64,000 bases of DNA. It comes from Candidatus Heimdallarchaeota archaeon (lineage in GTDB: Archaea; Asgardarchaeota; Heimdallarchaeia; Heimdallarchaeales; Heimdallarchaeaceae). Below are positions 46,604-56,739 of this stretch, piece after piece. The position numbers and the translations under genes were made by a program. How positions within the stretch are numbered: the first letter of the stretch is position 1; each line of letters opens with the position of its first letter. Location of the stretch: NCBI GenBank assembly GCA_019057815.1, contig JAHLWR010000017.1, forward strand, positions 1-64,000, given 5' to 3'. The notes beneath the pieces were generated by a model that made no database searches, had not been told where the DNA came from, and saw only the letters and a program-made list of their open reading frames with translations.

Positions 46604-47971
46604 ATGAGTTTGTTTAAGACAAATTTCATGAAAGAAGTAGAAAAATTTCTTCAAAAACAAGGTTTCACAACAGAAATGTGTAATATTTATACTCGTGGAG
46701 TAGATTTTTTCGAGTCGTACAAACGAGTGATTCTTTGTGCCTATAAAGATGATTTACTCTTAAGTATCCGTGCTCGAAGTGGTGAAGCAAGTGACCCATT
46801 TAGAGGGTCAGATGATCAAATTGAAGCAAAACTTCAAGATCCTGCTCTTAAACTTTTAAGCTGTATTCGATCTTTAATAACTGGTACTGATCCTATTTAT
46901 TGCGAGAAGTTCAAAGATAAGATTGCTATTCCAATTATTATTATGGAAAAGTCTTCTAGAGGACATCCTCTCTATTATTACTATGATGGTGAAGCTAGAG
47001 AATCAAAAGCTTGGTATGTTAAGAAGAACGTTGTATATACTCCTTGGACGTGGATTAAAGAGTTTTGGAACACAGATTTTGAGCAATCACTGAAAGATCA
47101 AGGTTCTAAGGTTAAGGAACCAATTAAACAAGAAGCCCCAGCTAACGTATTGGAAACTGTGAAAGAAATTGAAGAAATCGTTGGCGCTAAAAGATTAGGA
47201 ATACTTAAAACTATTAATTTAGATAAACCTACTCTCCCTCCAATTGCCCTAAAATTTACTCAAACAGATCAAATGATGATATTTCTCATTGATGAGTTTG
47301 ATAGCGAAATTCACCCTAAATTGATGGATTTCGCAGTTTACTATTTCGGGCAAAAAATCGAGCGTTTTCCATCAAATGCCAATGCTATTTTCTTTAATAT
47401 TGATAGTACGAAGAAAAATGAATCCTTTGTAAGATCCGTTATACCTAATGAATCTGAATTTATTACTAAAAACTTCGATGACCCTACAGTTGTAGAAACA
47501 ACAATTAATGGTTTTAAACATTTAATTGACATTCTGGACATTAAAGAATTTCATTTTATACCAAAATTAAGCCCCATCTCTAGTATGGATATAAGAAATC
47601 TAGTGAAAGTATCATCTGCTTACGTCTTTGAAAAAGTATTTCTTGAAGCTAGGAAACAGTTGAAAAACTTTTTTGCAGAACAATGCCCATTCTGTGACCA
47701 ATCTTCAATTGTTCATAAATTATCAGATGATTTTGTAGATAAACTAAGTTTCAACTTTGAATTAACAAAGGAAAACTCATATGTTGTTTACTGCGATAAA
47801 AAGAAATTAGGATGTGGATTAGGCTTTATTGTTGTAAAGGACTATCTTCAAGGAGGAGTTCATGGATTCTATATCGGAGAAGATTATCAGTATCAACAAG
47901 AAGCTGAAATAGCTAGAAAAAAAATGGCGAAAGAAGGTTTTAGTATACACTCGTTTAAACACATCACTTAG
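46604..47971 (+). CDS. Hypothetical protein with C-terminal Zn-finger-like Cys motifs
   Basis: 455-aa ORF; CPFCDQSSIVH...CDKKKLGCGLGF. Confidence 0.6.
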   Translation: MSLFKTNFMKEVEKFLQKQGFTTEMCNIYTRGVDFFESYKRVILCAYKDDLLLSIRARSGEASDPFRGSDDQIEAKLQDPALKLLSCIRSLITGTDPIYCEKFKDKIAIPIIIMEKSSRGHPLYYYYDGEARESKAWYVKKNVVYTPWTWIKEFWNTDFEQSLKDQGSKVKEPIKQEAPANVLETVKEIEEIVGAKRLGILKTINLDKPTLPPIALKFTQTDQMMIFLIDEFDSEIHPKLMDFAVYYFGQKIERFPSNANAIFFNIDSTKKNESFVRSVIPNESEFITKNFDDPTVVETTINGFKHLIDILDIKEFHFIPKLSPISSMDIRNLVKVSSAYVFEKVFLEARKQLKNFFAEQCPFCDQSSIVHKLSDDFVDKLSFNFELTKENSYVVYCDKKKLGCGLGFIVVKDYLQGGVHGFYIGEDYQYQQEAEIARKKMAKEGFSIHSFKHIT

Positions 47972-47973
47972 TG

Positions 47974-48363
47974 CTACATAGAAGTAAACTTGAATCCATA
48001 TTTGATTAAACCTTCATGACCATCTCGTGCCAAAATGCGAAAAACCATTTTTACTTCCATACCTTTTCTTAAGTCCTTATAATCACAATCTATTATTTGT
48101 CCTGTAACTTTAATGCCATCATTTAATTCTATAATTCCTAAACAATAAGGAGCATTAAACGCCATTTCATCAGATGTCATGGACACATTTGTAAAGTATA
48201 AGATTTTTCCTGTTTCTGCTAACCTGTACTCTTCAACATCATTAGTTCCACAATATGGGCAATATTCACTTAGAGGGAAACTTCTTTTCCCACATTTTTT
48301 ACAACTAATCCCTAGAGCAAGATACTTTTGCCTTTTCTCTCTCCAAATTTTGGGTGGTTCCAT
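47974..48363 (-). CDS. DUF35 Zn-ribbon/OB-fold protein, likely bridging subunit of a thiolase/HMGCS complex
   Basis: CKKCGKRSFPLSEYCPYCG; OB-fold-like C-terminus; operon with thiolase and HMGCS. Confidence 0.88.
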   Translation of the reverse strand: MEPPKIWREKRQKYLALGISCKKCGKRSFPLSEYCPYCGTNDVEEYRLAETGKILYFTNVSMTSDEMAFNAPYCLGIIELNDGIKVTGQIIDCDYKDLRKGMEVKMVFRILARDGHEGLIKYGFKFTSM

Positions 48364-49553
48364 TATTGTTTCATCTCCTCTTGTCCAAAAATATTAACGT
48401 AAGCCAATACTCCTGTACCCATAATATTATGAGTTAATCCGTATTCTATTTCACTTACTTGCCTTTTATCAGCTCTTCCTCTTAATTGCTCTACAATTTC
48501 CACTATTTGAGCAATGCCAGTAGCTCCAAAAGGATCACCCCTAGCTTTTAAACCCCCGCTGGGATTAATACTTATTTTGTTGTTTAATTGTGTTAAACCA
48601 GCTTCAGTAGCATTTCCTCCCTCTCCTTTTTCAAAGAAACCAAGATCTTCTATTGCTAATATTTCAGAGATTGGAAAAGCATCATGTACTTCAGCTACAG
48701 CAATATCTGTGGGTTCTATACCCACTTTAGCAAATGCCTTTTTTGCTGCTGTAACAGTAGATTTTATTTGTGTTAAAGATTCTCGGTGGTGCAATGCTAA
48801 AACATCTGTACTATGTTCTGATGAAAGGATTGGAATTTTGTTTTTAATTTCGCTGTTCCTTTCCAAATATTCTTCAGATACAAGTATTAAAGCTGAACTT
48901 CCATCGCAATGTGTTGCTAAATCAAAACGACCAATGGGATCAGATATGCGTTTAGCACTTAAGAATCTATCCAAAGGAATTTCTCTTCTAAATTGGGCAT
49001 GGGGATTTTCTTTCCCATTTTTGTGATTTTTAACAGGAACAGAAGCTAATTGTTCCATAGTTGTATGGAATTCTCTCATATGAGCTTTTGTTATCAGAGC
49101 GTATAAGCTTGTTAAAGTCGCACCTATTTCATACTCCCATTGGTAATCTATAGTTGAACCTAATATTTTCTCAATTGTTCCGTTTTTTACAAAGTCACTT
49201 AATTTCTCACTTCCAATAACAGCTACACAATCATATATACCACTGGCTAAGCTTATGTATGCTTGATGAAATGCTGCTGCTCCACTTGCATTTCCCGCTT
49301 CAACTCGTGTATAAGGTATTGACATATTACATTCTCGTAAACATTTTGAGCTAAAAACTGAATGAGGTGATGAATTAGATGTCATAGAACCAAAATAAGC
49401 TGATTTTATTGAACTTCTATCTATTTTGGCGTCATTTATTGCTGCATTAAGAGCTTCAGTAGCTAGACTGGTTGAATCCCTATCATAAAACTCTCCAAAC
49501 TTTGTTAAACCAGTTCCAATAACAAACACATTTCTTCCATTCATTCTCATCAC
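48363..49553 (-). CDS. Thiolase-like (SCP2-thiolase/archaeal acetoacetyl-CoA thiolase family) protein with altered catalytic residues
   Basis: TRVEAGNASGAAAFHQA (Cys->Asn); INPSGGLKARGDPFGATGIAQ (GHP->GDP); HDAFPISEI retained. Confidence 0.88.
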   Translation of the reverse strand: MMRMNGRNVFVIGTGLTKFGEFYDRDSTSLATEALNAAINDAKIDRSSIKSAYFGSMTSNSSPHSVFSSKCLRECNMSIPYTRVEAGNASGAAAFHQAYISLASGIYDCVAVIGSEKLSDFVKNGTIEKILGSTIDYQWEYEIGATLTSLYALITKAHMREFHTTMEQLASVPVKNHKNGKENPHAQFRREIPLDRFLSAKRISDPIGRFDLATHCDGSSALILVSEEYLERNSEIKNKIPILSSEHSTDVLALHHRESLTQIKSTVTAAKKAFAKVGIEPTDIAVAEVHDAFPISEILAIEDLGFFEKGEGGNATEAGLTQLNNKISINPSGGLKARGDPFGATGIAQIVEIVEQLRGRADKRQVSEIEYGLTHNIMGTGVLAYVNIFGQEEMKQ

Positions 49554-50590
49554 TTTAACAATCCTTTGTATCTTGTATACAATCCATAATCAATATCTTT
49601 AGTTCGTTTGATGTAATATTCAATATCAAATGGATAAGACTGAAGTTTTTCAATCTTATCAGTTACTACGAAAGAGAAGGAATCACTTCCAGCTCCACTT
49701 CCATAAGAAGTCATAAGAATCCTTTCTCCTGAAGATGCTTTTTCTAAAATTCTGTTCAAACCTAGCATTGAGGATGCTGAATAGGTATTTCCTATATGGC
49801 GGCACACCAAACTTAATTCAACTTGCTCTTTTGTAAAACCTAACATTTTTGCTACAGAAAGTGGAAATTTTGTATTAGGTTGATGAAAAACAACATAATC
49901 ATAATCTGAAGGATTTGTTTGTAGTTGATTCATTATACCTTTTGTTGCATCTATACTATGTTGGAAATAAGCAGGTTTACCTGTAAATCTTTGACCGTGA
50001 GAAGGATAAGTTGCCCCTTCCCTTCTCCAAAAATCAGGTGTATCTGAAGTTACAGAATATGTTCCTTCTAGTTCTGCAATTATTCCTTCACTTCCGATTA
50101 ATATAGCTGCACTTCCAGCTCCTGCTGTGTATTCTAATGGGTCACTAGGTTTTGCTTGGCTATCATCTGAACCTATGGCTAGGCCATAGTTTATCATATC
50201 TGATTTAACTAAACCAAAACACATCTGCATACCTGCGGTGCCTGCTTTGCAAGCAAATTCTAAGTCTGCAGCCATAATTTCTTTTCCTGTAGGCAAAGCT
50301 TCTGATACTATTGTGGCAGTTGGTTTTACTGCGTAAGGATGAGACTCACTACCTACATAGATAGCTCCAATTAGTTTTGGTTCACCATCCCATAAATTAA
50401 CTGCATTGCGAGCAGATTCCACTGCCATAGTTACGACATCTTCATCTAAACCTAAAACAGATTTCTTTGGTACTTGTAACTGATTTTTGAGTTCAGTTGC
50501 ATCTTCTCCCCATATGTGGGCTATTTCTTCGACACTTATTCGATACTGTGGGATATATGATCCATAAGATACTATACCTACTTTGTTCAT
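49550..50590 (-). CDS. Hydroxymethylglutaryl-CoA synthase
   Basis: ADLEFACKAGTAGMQ; VVFHQPNTKFP; archaeal HMGCS N-terminus. Confidence 0.93.
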   Translation of the reverse strand: MNKVGIVSYGSYIPQYRISVEEIAHIWGEDATELKNQLQVPKKSVLGLDEDVVTMAVESARNAVNLWDGEPKLIGAIYVGSESHPYAVKPTATIVSEALPTGKEIMAADLEFACKAGTAGMQMCFGLVKSDMINYGLAIGSDDSQAKPSDPLEYTAGAGSAAILIGSEGIIAELEGTYSVTSDTPDFWRREGATYPSHGQRFTGKPAYFQHSIDATKGIMNQLQTNPSDYDYVVFHQPNTKFPLSVAKMLGFTKEQVELSLVCRHIGNTYSASSMLGLNRILEKASSGERILMTSYGSGAGSDSFSFVVTDKIEKLQSYPFDIEYYIKRTKDIDYGLYTRYKGLLK

Positions 50591-50733
50591 ATCTAAACCC
50601 TAAGGAATTGTTAATTCAATTGATATAATAAACGTTTTTTAAAAACTATATAATACTCTGAAATATAGAATGTAAAAATGTAATTAATATTTTTTAAAGC
50701 AACATTTATGAATAACGATACAAAATCAATTGT

Positions 50734-53700
50734 ATGAAACGAAAATCAATAATTGGTATTTCCATATTAGGAGTACTTCTTGTACAAATGTGTTTCACAA
50801 CAGGAACAAATGTAGGAGCTACAACCGCAACTGTTCCAGGAGAAAATATTTTCATAGATTCAATGAGAAAATATGTTCTAAGTTTTGAAACAGAAGCTTC
50901 ATTCAATCAATATCTAGTTGAAAACCAACCAGATAGATTCTATCCTGAATTGAAAATGGTGATAGCTAAAGATTGGTTGAGCAATAGAGATGATTTGAAC
51001 TCTATTGAAGGAATAAACAAAGTATTTGACGTAACTAACACTAGATTCTACTTCTCTGAAAACACTGGGAATCAACCTGTTTTAATAGCTTCAACAAACG
51101 GTGTAAAGTTGACTATTGATAGTGCTGATATGCTAAATGTAACTGGTCTTTGGAGCGAAGGTTATGATGGTGATGGTGTTGTTATTTGTGATATAGACAC
51201 AGGTATCAATGAGGACCATGTAGACTTTGCTGGAAGAATTTTAGGAGACAGTAAGTCATTTGTAAGTCCGGAATTCGGTCATACTACGACAAATCTTTTA
51301 ATTGATGATATGCAATCACACGGTTCACACACTGCAGGCATAGCTGCTGGAGATGGCACTGGCAATCCTGAGTATATTGGTATGGCACCAGAAGCAAGTT
51401 TGCTAGTATTAAAGGTTTCAGACATAAACTCGATTCCTATGGAAGCAATTCTAGGTGCTCTTGATTATGCTCTTTCACTGGGATATGTCGATGTAATTAA
51501 CTTTAGTATAGGAGGATCAGATCAGGTAGGTCAAGATGTAGAAGAAGCACTTATGAAAATCTTAGTGCTTAGTGGAATTGTAATTGCCTGTTCAGCTGGA
51601 AATGAAGCCTCTGGTCCTGTAAGCTATTTCACAGCAGGTTCACCAGGAACTGCTCCTCAAGTCATTTCTGTAGCAGCTACTACATACGCTGGAACTAAAG
51701 CTTCCTTTAGTTCTATGGGCCCAAGCGCTGATGGTTTTGTCAAACCTGATTTAGTTGCACCAGGTGTAGGGATATGGAGTGTTGGAATCGCTGATAATAC
51801 AGATTATGTCTCAAAGGATGGTACATCAATGGCAGCGCCTCATATAACGGGAACCGCAGCTGTTTTAATTCAAGCTGTGAAAGATTTAGGAATCGATTTC
51901 GATGCTGGGTTAATTAAAACAGCGTTAATGAAGTCTTCAGAAATGAGAGGTGAATACTTAATATATGGTGCTGGACTTCCTGATGCTGGAAATGCATTCC
52001 ACATTATTGATGATGCTCCAGTCAATGCGACAGGATACCCTGTAATCTTATGGGCAATCCCAGAAATGCCGATTCAATGGTATGAAACCATACCTCAAGG
52101 TTTCCAAACAGAGATGTATGTTGAAAGTGTTTCTTCAACACCATATGAGGATTTGGCACCTGTAATTTCAGGTAATATTGCCACAATAATGTCTCTAAAT
52201 ACAACACCTGCAACTGAACCATGGACGAAAAATTACGCTTTACAATTTGACGTAGCCGACGATGCAACAGTTGGAGTTTATGAAGGTTACATTACTTTTG
52301 AAACATCTCAAAGTGTTTCTGTATCAACTTATGTCAAAGTAACTGTAACTGAAGGACATAGCAAAATCTACTATGCCAAACAACATTCAAATTGGAGAAT
52401 TGATAATTTCTTAGGTCAATACCTTTATGTAATTTCTGATTTACTGCAAAGAGGTTATGCTGTAAATGAATTCAAAACTGGAGAAATAACAGCTGGGGTT
52501 CTAGCTGATTACGATATGATTTGGTTTGCTGATCCCTTTAACAGAATATTTCCAGAATTAGAAACCAACCCAGATGTTATTGAAACCTATAATCCACTTA
52601 CAAATGCTGAAAAAACTGCAATTCAACAATTCGTTGACAATGGTGGTGGTCTTTACATAGATCTTCTAGGTCGAAGTTATGAGACAATAGAACACTTAGC
52701 AATAACCATATTATCGGGTAACAATATTACTATGGTTAATGAATTGATTGAGCCCTTCAATATCACTGTTCAGGCTGCTGCATACGATTTCAGTGCAGTT
52801 GCAACAGCTTCAGTCTCAGCAAGTCATAAAATAACTGATGGTGTAGCTAAGATTGACCACTGGGGTACAACATTATCGGTAGATGAAGGGGCATCGATTC
52901 TTACTAAATATTCTAATAAAGGTACGACCGCTGTCTTTGAAAATGAAAATGGTGGTCGTGTATGTGTTGCTACAACTAACTTCCACTTGGATACATCTGG
53001 TTACAAAGAGGAATACAACACTGGAACCAAAAACAAACTATTTTCTCTTAATACATTTGAGTGGTTAACTGCTAAAGAAAAAATTCAAGGATCTTATGTC
53101 AAAGATGAAACTGGTGTTACATTTGATTTAACGGTTTTACCATCTGATGTAGTACCTACAGGACTACTAACATTAACTGCTCCAAGTGGTACAACTGTTG
53201 AAGATGTAGTTCTTGATGATGTGGGTGTAGGCCTGTATCAATATCGTTTAGATTACACTTTAGAAGGAACCTACAAATTTGTTGTCTCAACTTCTGACGA
53301 TAAATATATTGTCTCCATCCTATATGATTTATCTCCACCAATTGTTTATGCACTTGGAGGATGGGTTAATAATACTGTACTAGAAGGTGCGAGGTTAGAT
53401 TTTGAAATCGTTGAAGACGTTACCTCTATTGCATCAATTCAAGTTACACTCAATGGAGATGGTGTTACAACATATGGAAGCGGGCAATTAATGACGTTCT
53501 TTATCTTCAAATCTAGTTTGATTGATGGTGAAGATAATGTTCTCATAGTAATTGTATTTGATATAGCAGGTAATCGAGTGGAATACAATTTCATTATACC
53601 GACAGTGGAACAAACAACGGAAACGACAACAGAAACGACAACAGAAACGACAACGGAAACGACAACAGAAACAACTTCCACTACTGATAAAGGGCCAATA

Positions 53701-53775
53701 TCTACTCTTGCTGCTATTATGAGTATTATCTCTTTAGTTGCAATAATATATGTCATCCGTCGAAAATCTCATTAA
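50734..53775 (+). CDS. Secreted subtilisin-like (S8) protease with GATase-like domain, (ETTT)n linker and C-terminal TM
   Basis: VVICDIDTGIN / SHGSHTAGIAAG / DGTSMAAPHITG; TTETTTETTTETTTETT; C-terminal VIRRKSH. Confidence 0.92.
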   Translation: MKRKSIIGISILGVLLVQMCFTTGTNVGATTATVPGENIFIDSMRKYVLSFETEASFNQYLVENQPDRFYPELKMVIAKDWLSNRDDLNSIEGINKVFDVTNTRFYFSENTGNQPVLIASTNGVKLTIDSADMLNVTGLWSEGYDGDGVVICDIDTGINEDHVDFAGRILGDSKSFVSPEFGHTTTNLLIDDMQSHGSHTAGIAAGDGTGNPEYIGMAPEASLLVLKVSDINSIPMEAILGALDYALSLGYVDVINFSIGGSDQVGQDVEEALMKILVLSGIVIACSAGNEASGPVSYFTAGSPGTAPQVISVAATTYAGTKASFSSMGPSADGFVKPDLVAPGVGIWSVGIADNTDYVSKDGTSMAAPHITGTAAVLIQAVKDLGIDFDAGLIKTALMKSSEMRGEYLIYGAGLPDAGNAFHIIDDAPVNATGYPVILWAIPEMPIQWYETIPQGFQTEMYVESVSSTPYEDLAPVISGNIATIMSLNTTPATEPWTKNYALQFDVADDATVGVYEGYITFETSQSVSVSTYVKVTVTEGHSKIYYAKQHSNWRIDNFLGQYLYVISDLLQRGYAVNEFKTGEITAGVLADYDMIWFADPFNRIFPELETNPDVIETYNPLTNAEKTAIQQFVDNGGGLYIDLLGRSYETIEHLAITILSGNNITMVNELIEPFNITVQAAAYDFSAVATASVSASHKITDGVAKIDHWGTTLSVDEGASILTKYSNKGTTAVFENENGGRVCVATTNFHLDTSGYKEEYNTGTKNKLFSLNTFEWLTAKEKIQGSYVKDETGVTFDLTVLPSDVVPTGLLTLTAPSGTTVEDVVLDDVGVGLYQYRLDYTLEGTYKFVVSTSDDKYIVSILYDLSPPIVYALGGWVNNTVLEGARLDFEIVEDVTSIASIQVTLNGDGVTTYGSGQLMTFFIFKSSLIDGEDNVLIVIVFDIAGNRVEYNFIIPTVEQTTETTTETTTETTTETTTETTSTTDKGPISTLAAIMSIISLVAIIYVIRRKSH

Positions 53776-53818
53776 TCCTTTTTTTTCTTTTTTCTTTGTT
53801 TTATTTTTCTTTTAACAG
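53776..53818 (+). terminator. T-rich archaeal terminator
   Basis: ccttttttttcttttttctttgttttatttttctttt directly after the stop. Confidence 0.45.
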
Positions 53819-53900
53819 AATCTTTTTAACATCCTATTCCTTGATTTTTCAGAGAAGAATCATTTTAAAATCACGAAATTAGGGCTTCTACAGTGAAATA

Positions 53901-54566
53901 GTGGTAATTGTAATGAGATTTGCAAAGGAATCAAAAGAAATAATTATGTTCTTTATTTCTATAATGTTATTAAGCTTAGTAGCTATTATAGCAATTTCTC
54001 AATTTTACAATTTGTGGTGGATATATGTTCTCTTAGCTATTCCTATATTCTGTTCTATTTTTGTTATTTGGACTTTTAGAGATCCACAAAGAATACCCAA
54101 TTTATCACAAAATGGTATTTTAGCTCCAGCTGACGGGATTGTTACTGAGATAGTTGAAAAAGAAAAAGGTTTTTACTGTGTTATTCGTATGTCACCTTTT
54201 GATGTTCATATGACTAGAAGCCCAATAAGTGGAACTGTTAGAAGTGTGAAACGTCAGAAAGGAAAACATTGGCCTGCTTATTTTTCAAATTATGTAAAAA
54301 GAAATCAAAGAAATACCATCTTCATCGAAAATGTGGAAAAGAACATTTCAGCGGAAGTTATTCAGGTTTCAGGTATTTTTGCAAGAAGGACAATAGGATA
54401 TATCAAAGAGGGAGATGAGATTACGCAAGGGGACGTAATTGGTATCATAAGATTTGGTTCTATTACATCAGTAGAAATAAAAGGAGAAAATAGTTATAAA
54501 ATACTAATAAAGTCTAAAGAATCAGTTAGAGCTGGTTTATCAATAATAGCAATCAAAGATGGTTAG
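53901..54566 (+). CDS. asd: Archaetidylserine decarboxylase-like (PSD-A type)
   Basis: APADGIVTEI; MSPFDVHMTRSPISG; GIIRFGS autocleavage motif. Confidence 0.85.
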   Translation: MVIVMRFAKESKEIIMFFISIMLLSLVAIIAISQFYNLWWIYVLLAIPIFCSIFVIWTFRDPQRIPNLSQNGILAPADGIVTEIVEKEKGFYCVIRMSPFDVHMTRSPISGTVRSVKRQKGKHWPAYFSNYVKRNQRNTIFIENVEKNISAEVIQVSGIFARRTIGYIKEGDEITQGDVIGIIRFGSITSVEIKGENSYKILIKSKESVRAGLSIIAIKDG

Positions 54567-55353
54567 TGATTTCATGGAATGGAGTGAAATATCTTTTTTA
54601 CAGAAACCTTGGATAAAGTATGGCGCTCTATTCTTAGCAAATCTAATGACACTTAGCAGTTTAGTTTTAGGAATTGTTGGTATTGTTTTGACTTTCAAAT
54701 CTTATGAAAACTATTCAATATATTTTGCTAAAATTCTAGCAGTCTGCTCGATTTTCGATTTTGCAGATGGAAAATTAGCTAGGATTGGTGGGAGCAAGAA
54801 AATAGCTGTCGACGTTGATACAATAAGTGATTCAATAGTTTTTGGTATTTTACCTGCAATATATTTAGGTTATTGGGTTTCTGATTGGAGTATTGTAGCA
54901 GGTGTTTTTACAGGTTTGATTTATGTTGGAGCAGTTTGGTTCAGGTTATACAGATTTAAAAAGAAAGATCCTATGTATGCTCCTTATTTTAGAGGATTAC
55001 CCAGTCCTTTTGCTGCAATGGTAATAGCTTGTCTTCTAATTTTTTCAGATACACCAGAATGGGGAGTATTAATAGCTACAATAATACTGGCTGGTTTTAT
55101 GATTTCAACAATTCCTTTTGCATCATTTAAAGGTGTGCCTTCGAAATTTGATTGGTTTTGGATAGTAGTTACGACATTAGTTTTCATTCTCTTTGCAGTA
55201 TTTCCTACAAGTTTGATGATATTCCCTGCATACAGTTTAGCAACGTTAATGATAATATATTTAGTAGCTGGACCAATATATGCTGAAAAACTCGACAAAA
55301 AGTATCAACAAGATAAAAAAATTAAAGAGAAAAAGGCTGTTCCAGAAGCATAA
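54559..55353 (+). CDS. pssA: CDP-alcohol phosphatidyltransferase family, probable archaetidylserine synthase
   Basis: IFDFADGKLARIGGSKKIAVDVDTISDSIVFGILPA; overlaps asd by 8 bp. Confidence 0.85.
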   Translation: MVSDFMEWSEISFLQKPWIKYGALFLANLMTLSSLVLGIVGIVLTFKSYENYSIYFAKILAVCSIFDFADGKLARIGGSKKIAVDVDTISDSIVFGILPAIYLGYWVSDWSIVAGVFTGLIYVGAVWFRLYRFKKKDPMYAPYFRGLPSPFAAMVIACLLIFSDTPEWGVLIATIILAGFMISTIPFASFKGVPSKFDWFWIVVTTLVFILFAVFPTSLMIFPAYSLATLMIIYLVAGPIYAEKLDKKYQQDKKIKEKKAVPEA

Positions 55354-55388
55354 AACAGTAAAAAAGATCTAAAGAGAATGAGTAAGTC

Positions 55389-56456
55389 TCATTTCTTCTT
55401 TAATTTTGTATTAGCGATCATTTCGAAGCCTAGAGCATTAGACATTACAGCGTTTTCAGGCACTAAAACTTCTTCAAATGATTTAACAATATTAGCGTCA
55501 AAGAATGCTTGTTTAAGATATTTACCAAAGGTGTAAGATCCTCCACCACACACAATAACTTTCTCAATCCATGCATCTGGAGGAAGATTGTTTAGTAATC
55601 TATTACTTTCATCTACAATAATATCTGCAATTGAAACTACAGCTTGATCTATCGCTGAACCAATGTCTAGAGCTTTTCCTCCGACAAGGACAGTTCTTTT
55701 CCCTTGTTCAATAGCTGTCATCAAATCAAATGGACGGATGATTTTACCAGCCTTTTCTTGAATTGCTCTTGAAAGAGCATTAGTTAGACTGTCTGTAGCT
55801 TCTTCAATAGAACCTGAAGCAGCTCTCATCATGCTACCTTTATACATACAAAGGATATCAGTTGTACCATGACCGATATCTACAATTATTGAATCGACAG
55901 CTGTTTTTACACCACTGCTTCGTAATGTATGCCAATATGTTCCATAGGGTTCAGGTGCTACTAAAACTTGTTCAACTAAAATTTTCATTTCTTTAACTTC
56001 ACCTGTTGCATCATTTTTAACTTTGATATCATGTGTTCCTTTAAGACCTTTACTGAGTGTTTTACTCTCTTCCACACCTGTTGCTATTGGTACACCCGTA
56101 GCAACAACAAATTGCTCATAATTGCTTTGCATTGTAAGACTTAGAATAGCTTTAAGTGCAAGCAAACTATTGTCGATAGACTTCATTTTGCCTTCAGAAG
56201 CCAGCGATTTTCTGATTTCACTTTGTAATCTCGCTAGTTCTCCAATATAGACATCTTGTCCTCTTGAGTCTTCAATAATCAAGTTATTGAGCAAACTCTT
56301 ATCCTGAACTAAACCTGCCCATCCTGGATTGGGTGTTCCTATAACAGATGGAATTTTATACTGTTGATCTCCACATACAACTTTAATTGTGGAGGTACCT
56401 AAATCAACACCTACTGCTCTAGTAATTTCTGCAACTGGCATTTTAATTTCACTCAC
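55389..56456 (-). CDS. ParM/Ta0583-like actin-fold protein
   Basis: AVGVDLGTSTIKVVCG; IIVDIGHGTTDILC; KVIVCGGGSYTFGKYLKQAF. Confidence 0.8.
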   Translation of the reverse strand: MSEIKMPVAEITRAVGVDLGTSTIKVVCGDQQYKIPSVIGTPNPGWAGLVQDKSLLNNLIIEDSRGQDVYIGELARLQSEIRKSLASEGKMKSIDNSLLALKAILSLTMQSNYEQFVVATGVPIATGVEESKTLSKGLKGTHDIKVKNDATGEVKEMKILVEQVLVAPEPYGTYWHTLRSSGVKTAVDSIIVDIGHGTTDILCMYKGSMMRAASGSIEEATDSLTNALSRAIQEKAGKIIRPFDLMTAIEQGKRTVLVGGKALDIGSAIDQAVVSIADIIVDESNRLLNNLPPDAWIEKVIVCGGGSYTFGKYLKQAFFDANIVKSFEEVLVPENAVMSNALGFEMIANTKLKKK

Positions 56457-56611
56457 TTATGTTTTCAAGAAATTCTTATTTAAACTGTTTGTCCTCTTAG
56501 TTAGAAAAATATATACACTTCTTTTATACTTACAAACCAGCTTCCGTTTAATATGTTCTTTTAACGTACTTGAATCTCTAAATTGGATAAGACTATGAAA
56601 TAAATAGGTTT

Positions 56612-56630
56612 TTAGAGATTAAATCTCTAA
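56612..56630. promoter_or_regulatory. Palindrome TTAGAGATT-A-AATCTCTAA, with a further half-site at 56573-56581; candidate operator
   Basis: Perfect 9-bp arms in a divergent intergenic region. Confidence 0.45.
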
Positions 56631-56739
56631 TTATAAATGGAAAATACTCCGACAAAAAGCAGTAAAATATATAAGTGTATATGATTTCTCTTTAAATGTA
56701 TATGTGAAATAATTTAGTAAACTAATAGGTGAACTTAGT

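Noticed and set aside
53619-53680. Repeat acaacggaaacgacaacagaaacg as regulatory satellite
   Set aside because: It encodes the (ETTT)n linker of the subtilase, typical of a Thr-rich stalk before a membrane anchor.
54559-55353. CDP-alcohol phosphotransferase motif irregularity (ARIGGSKKIAVDVDTISD, Gly replaced and spacing one shorter)
   Set aside because: All Asp residues are retained and the context (adjacent asd) supports function; could simply be lineage variation, so not listed as a finding.
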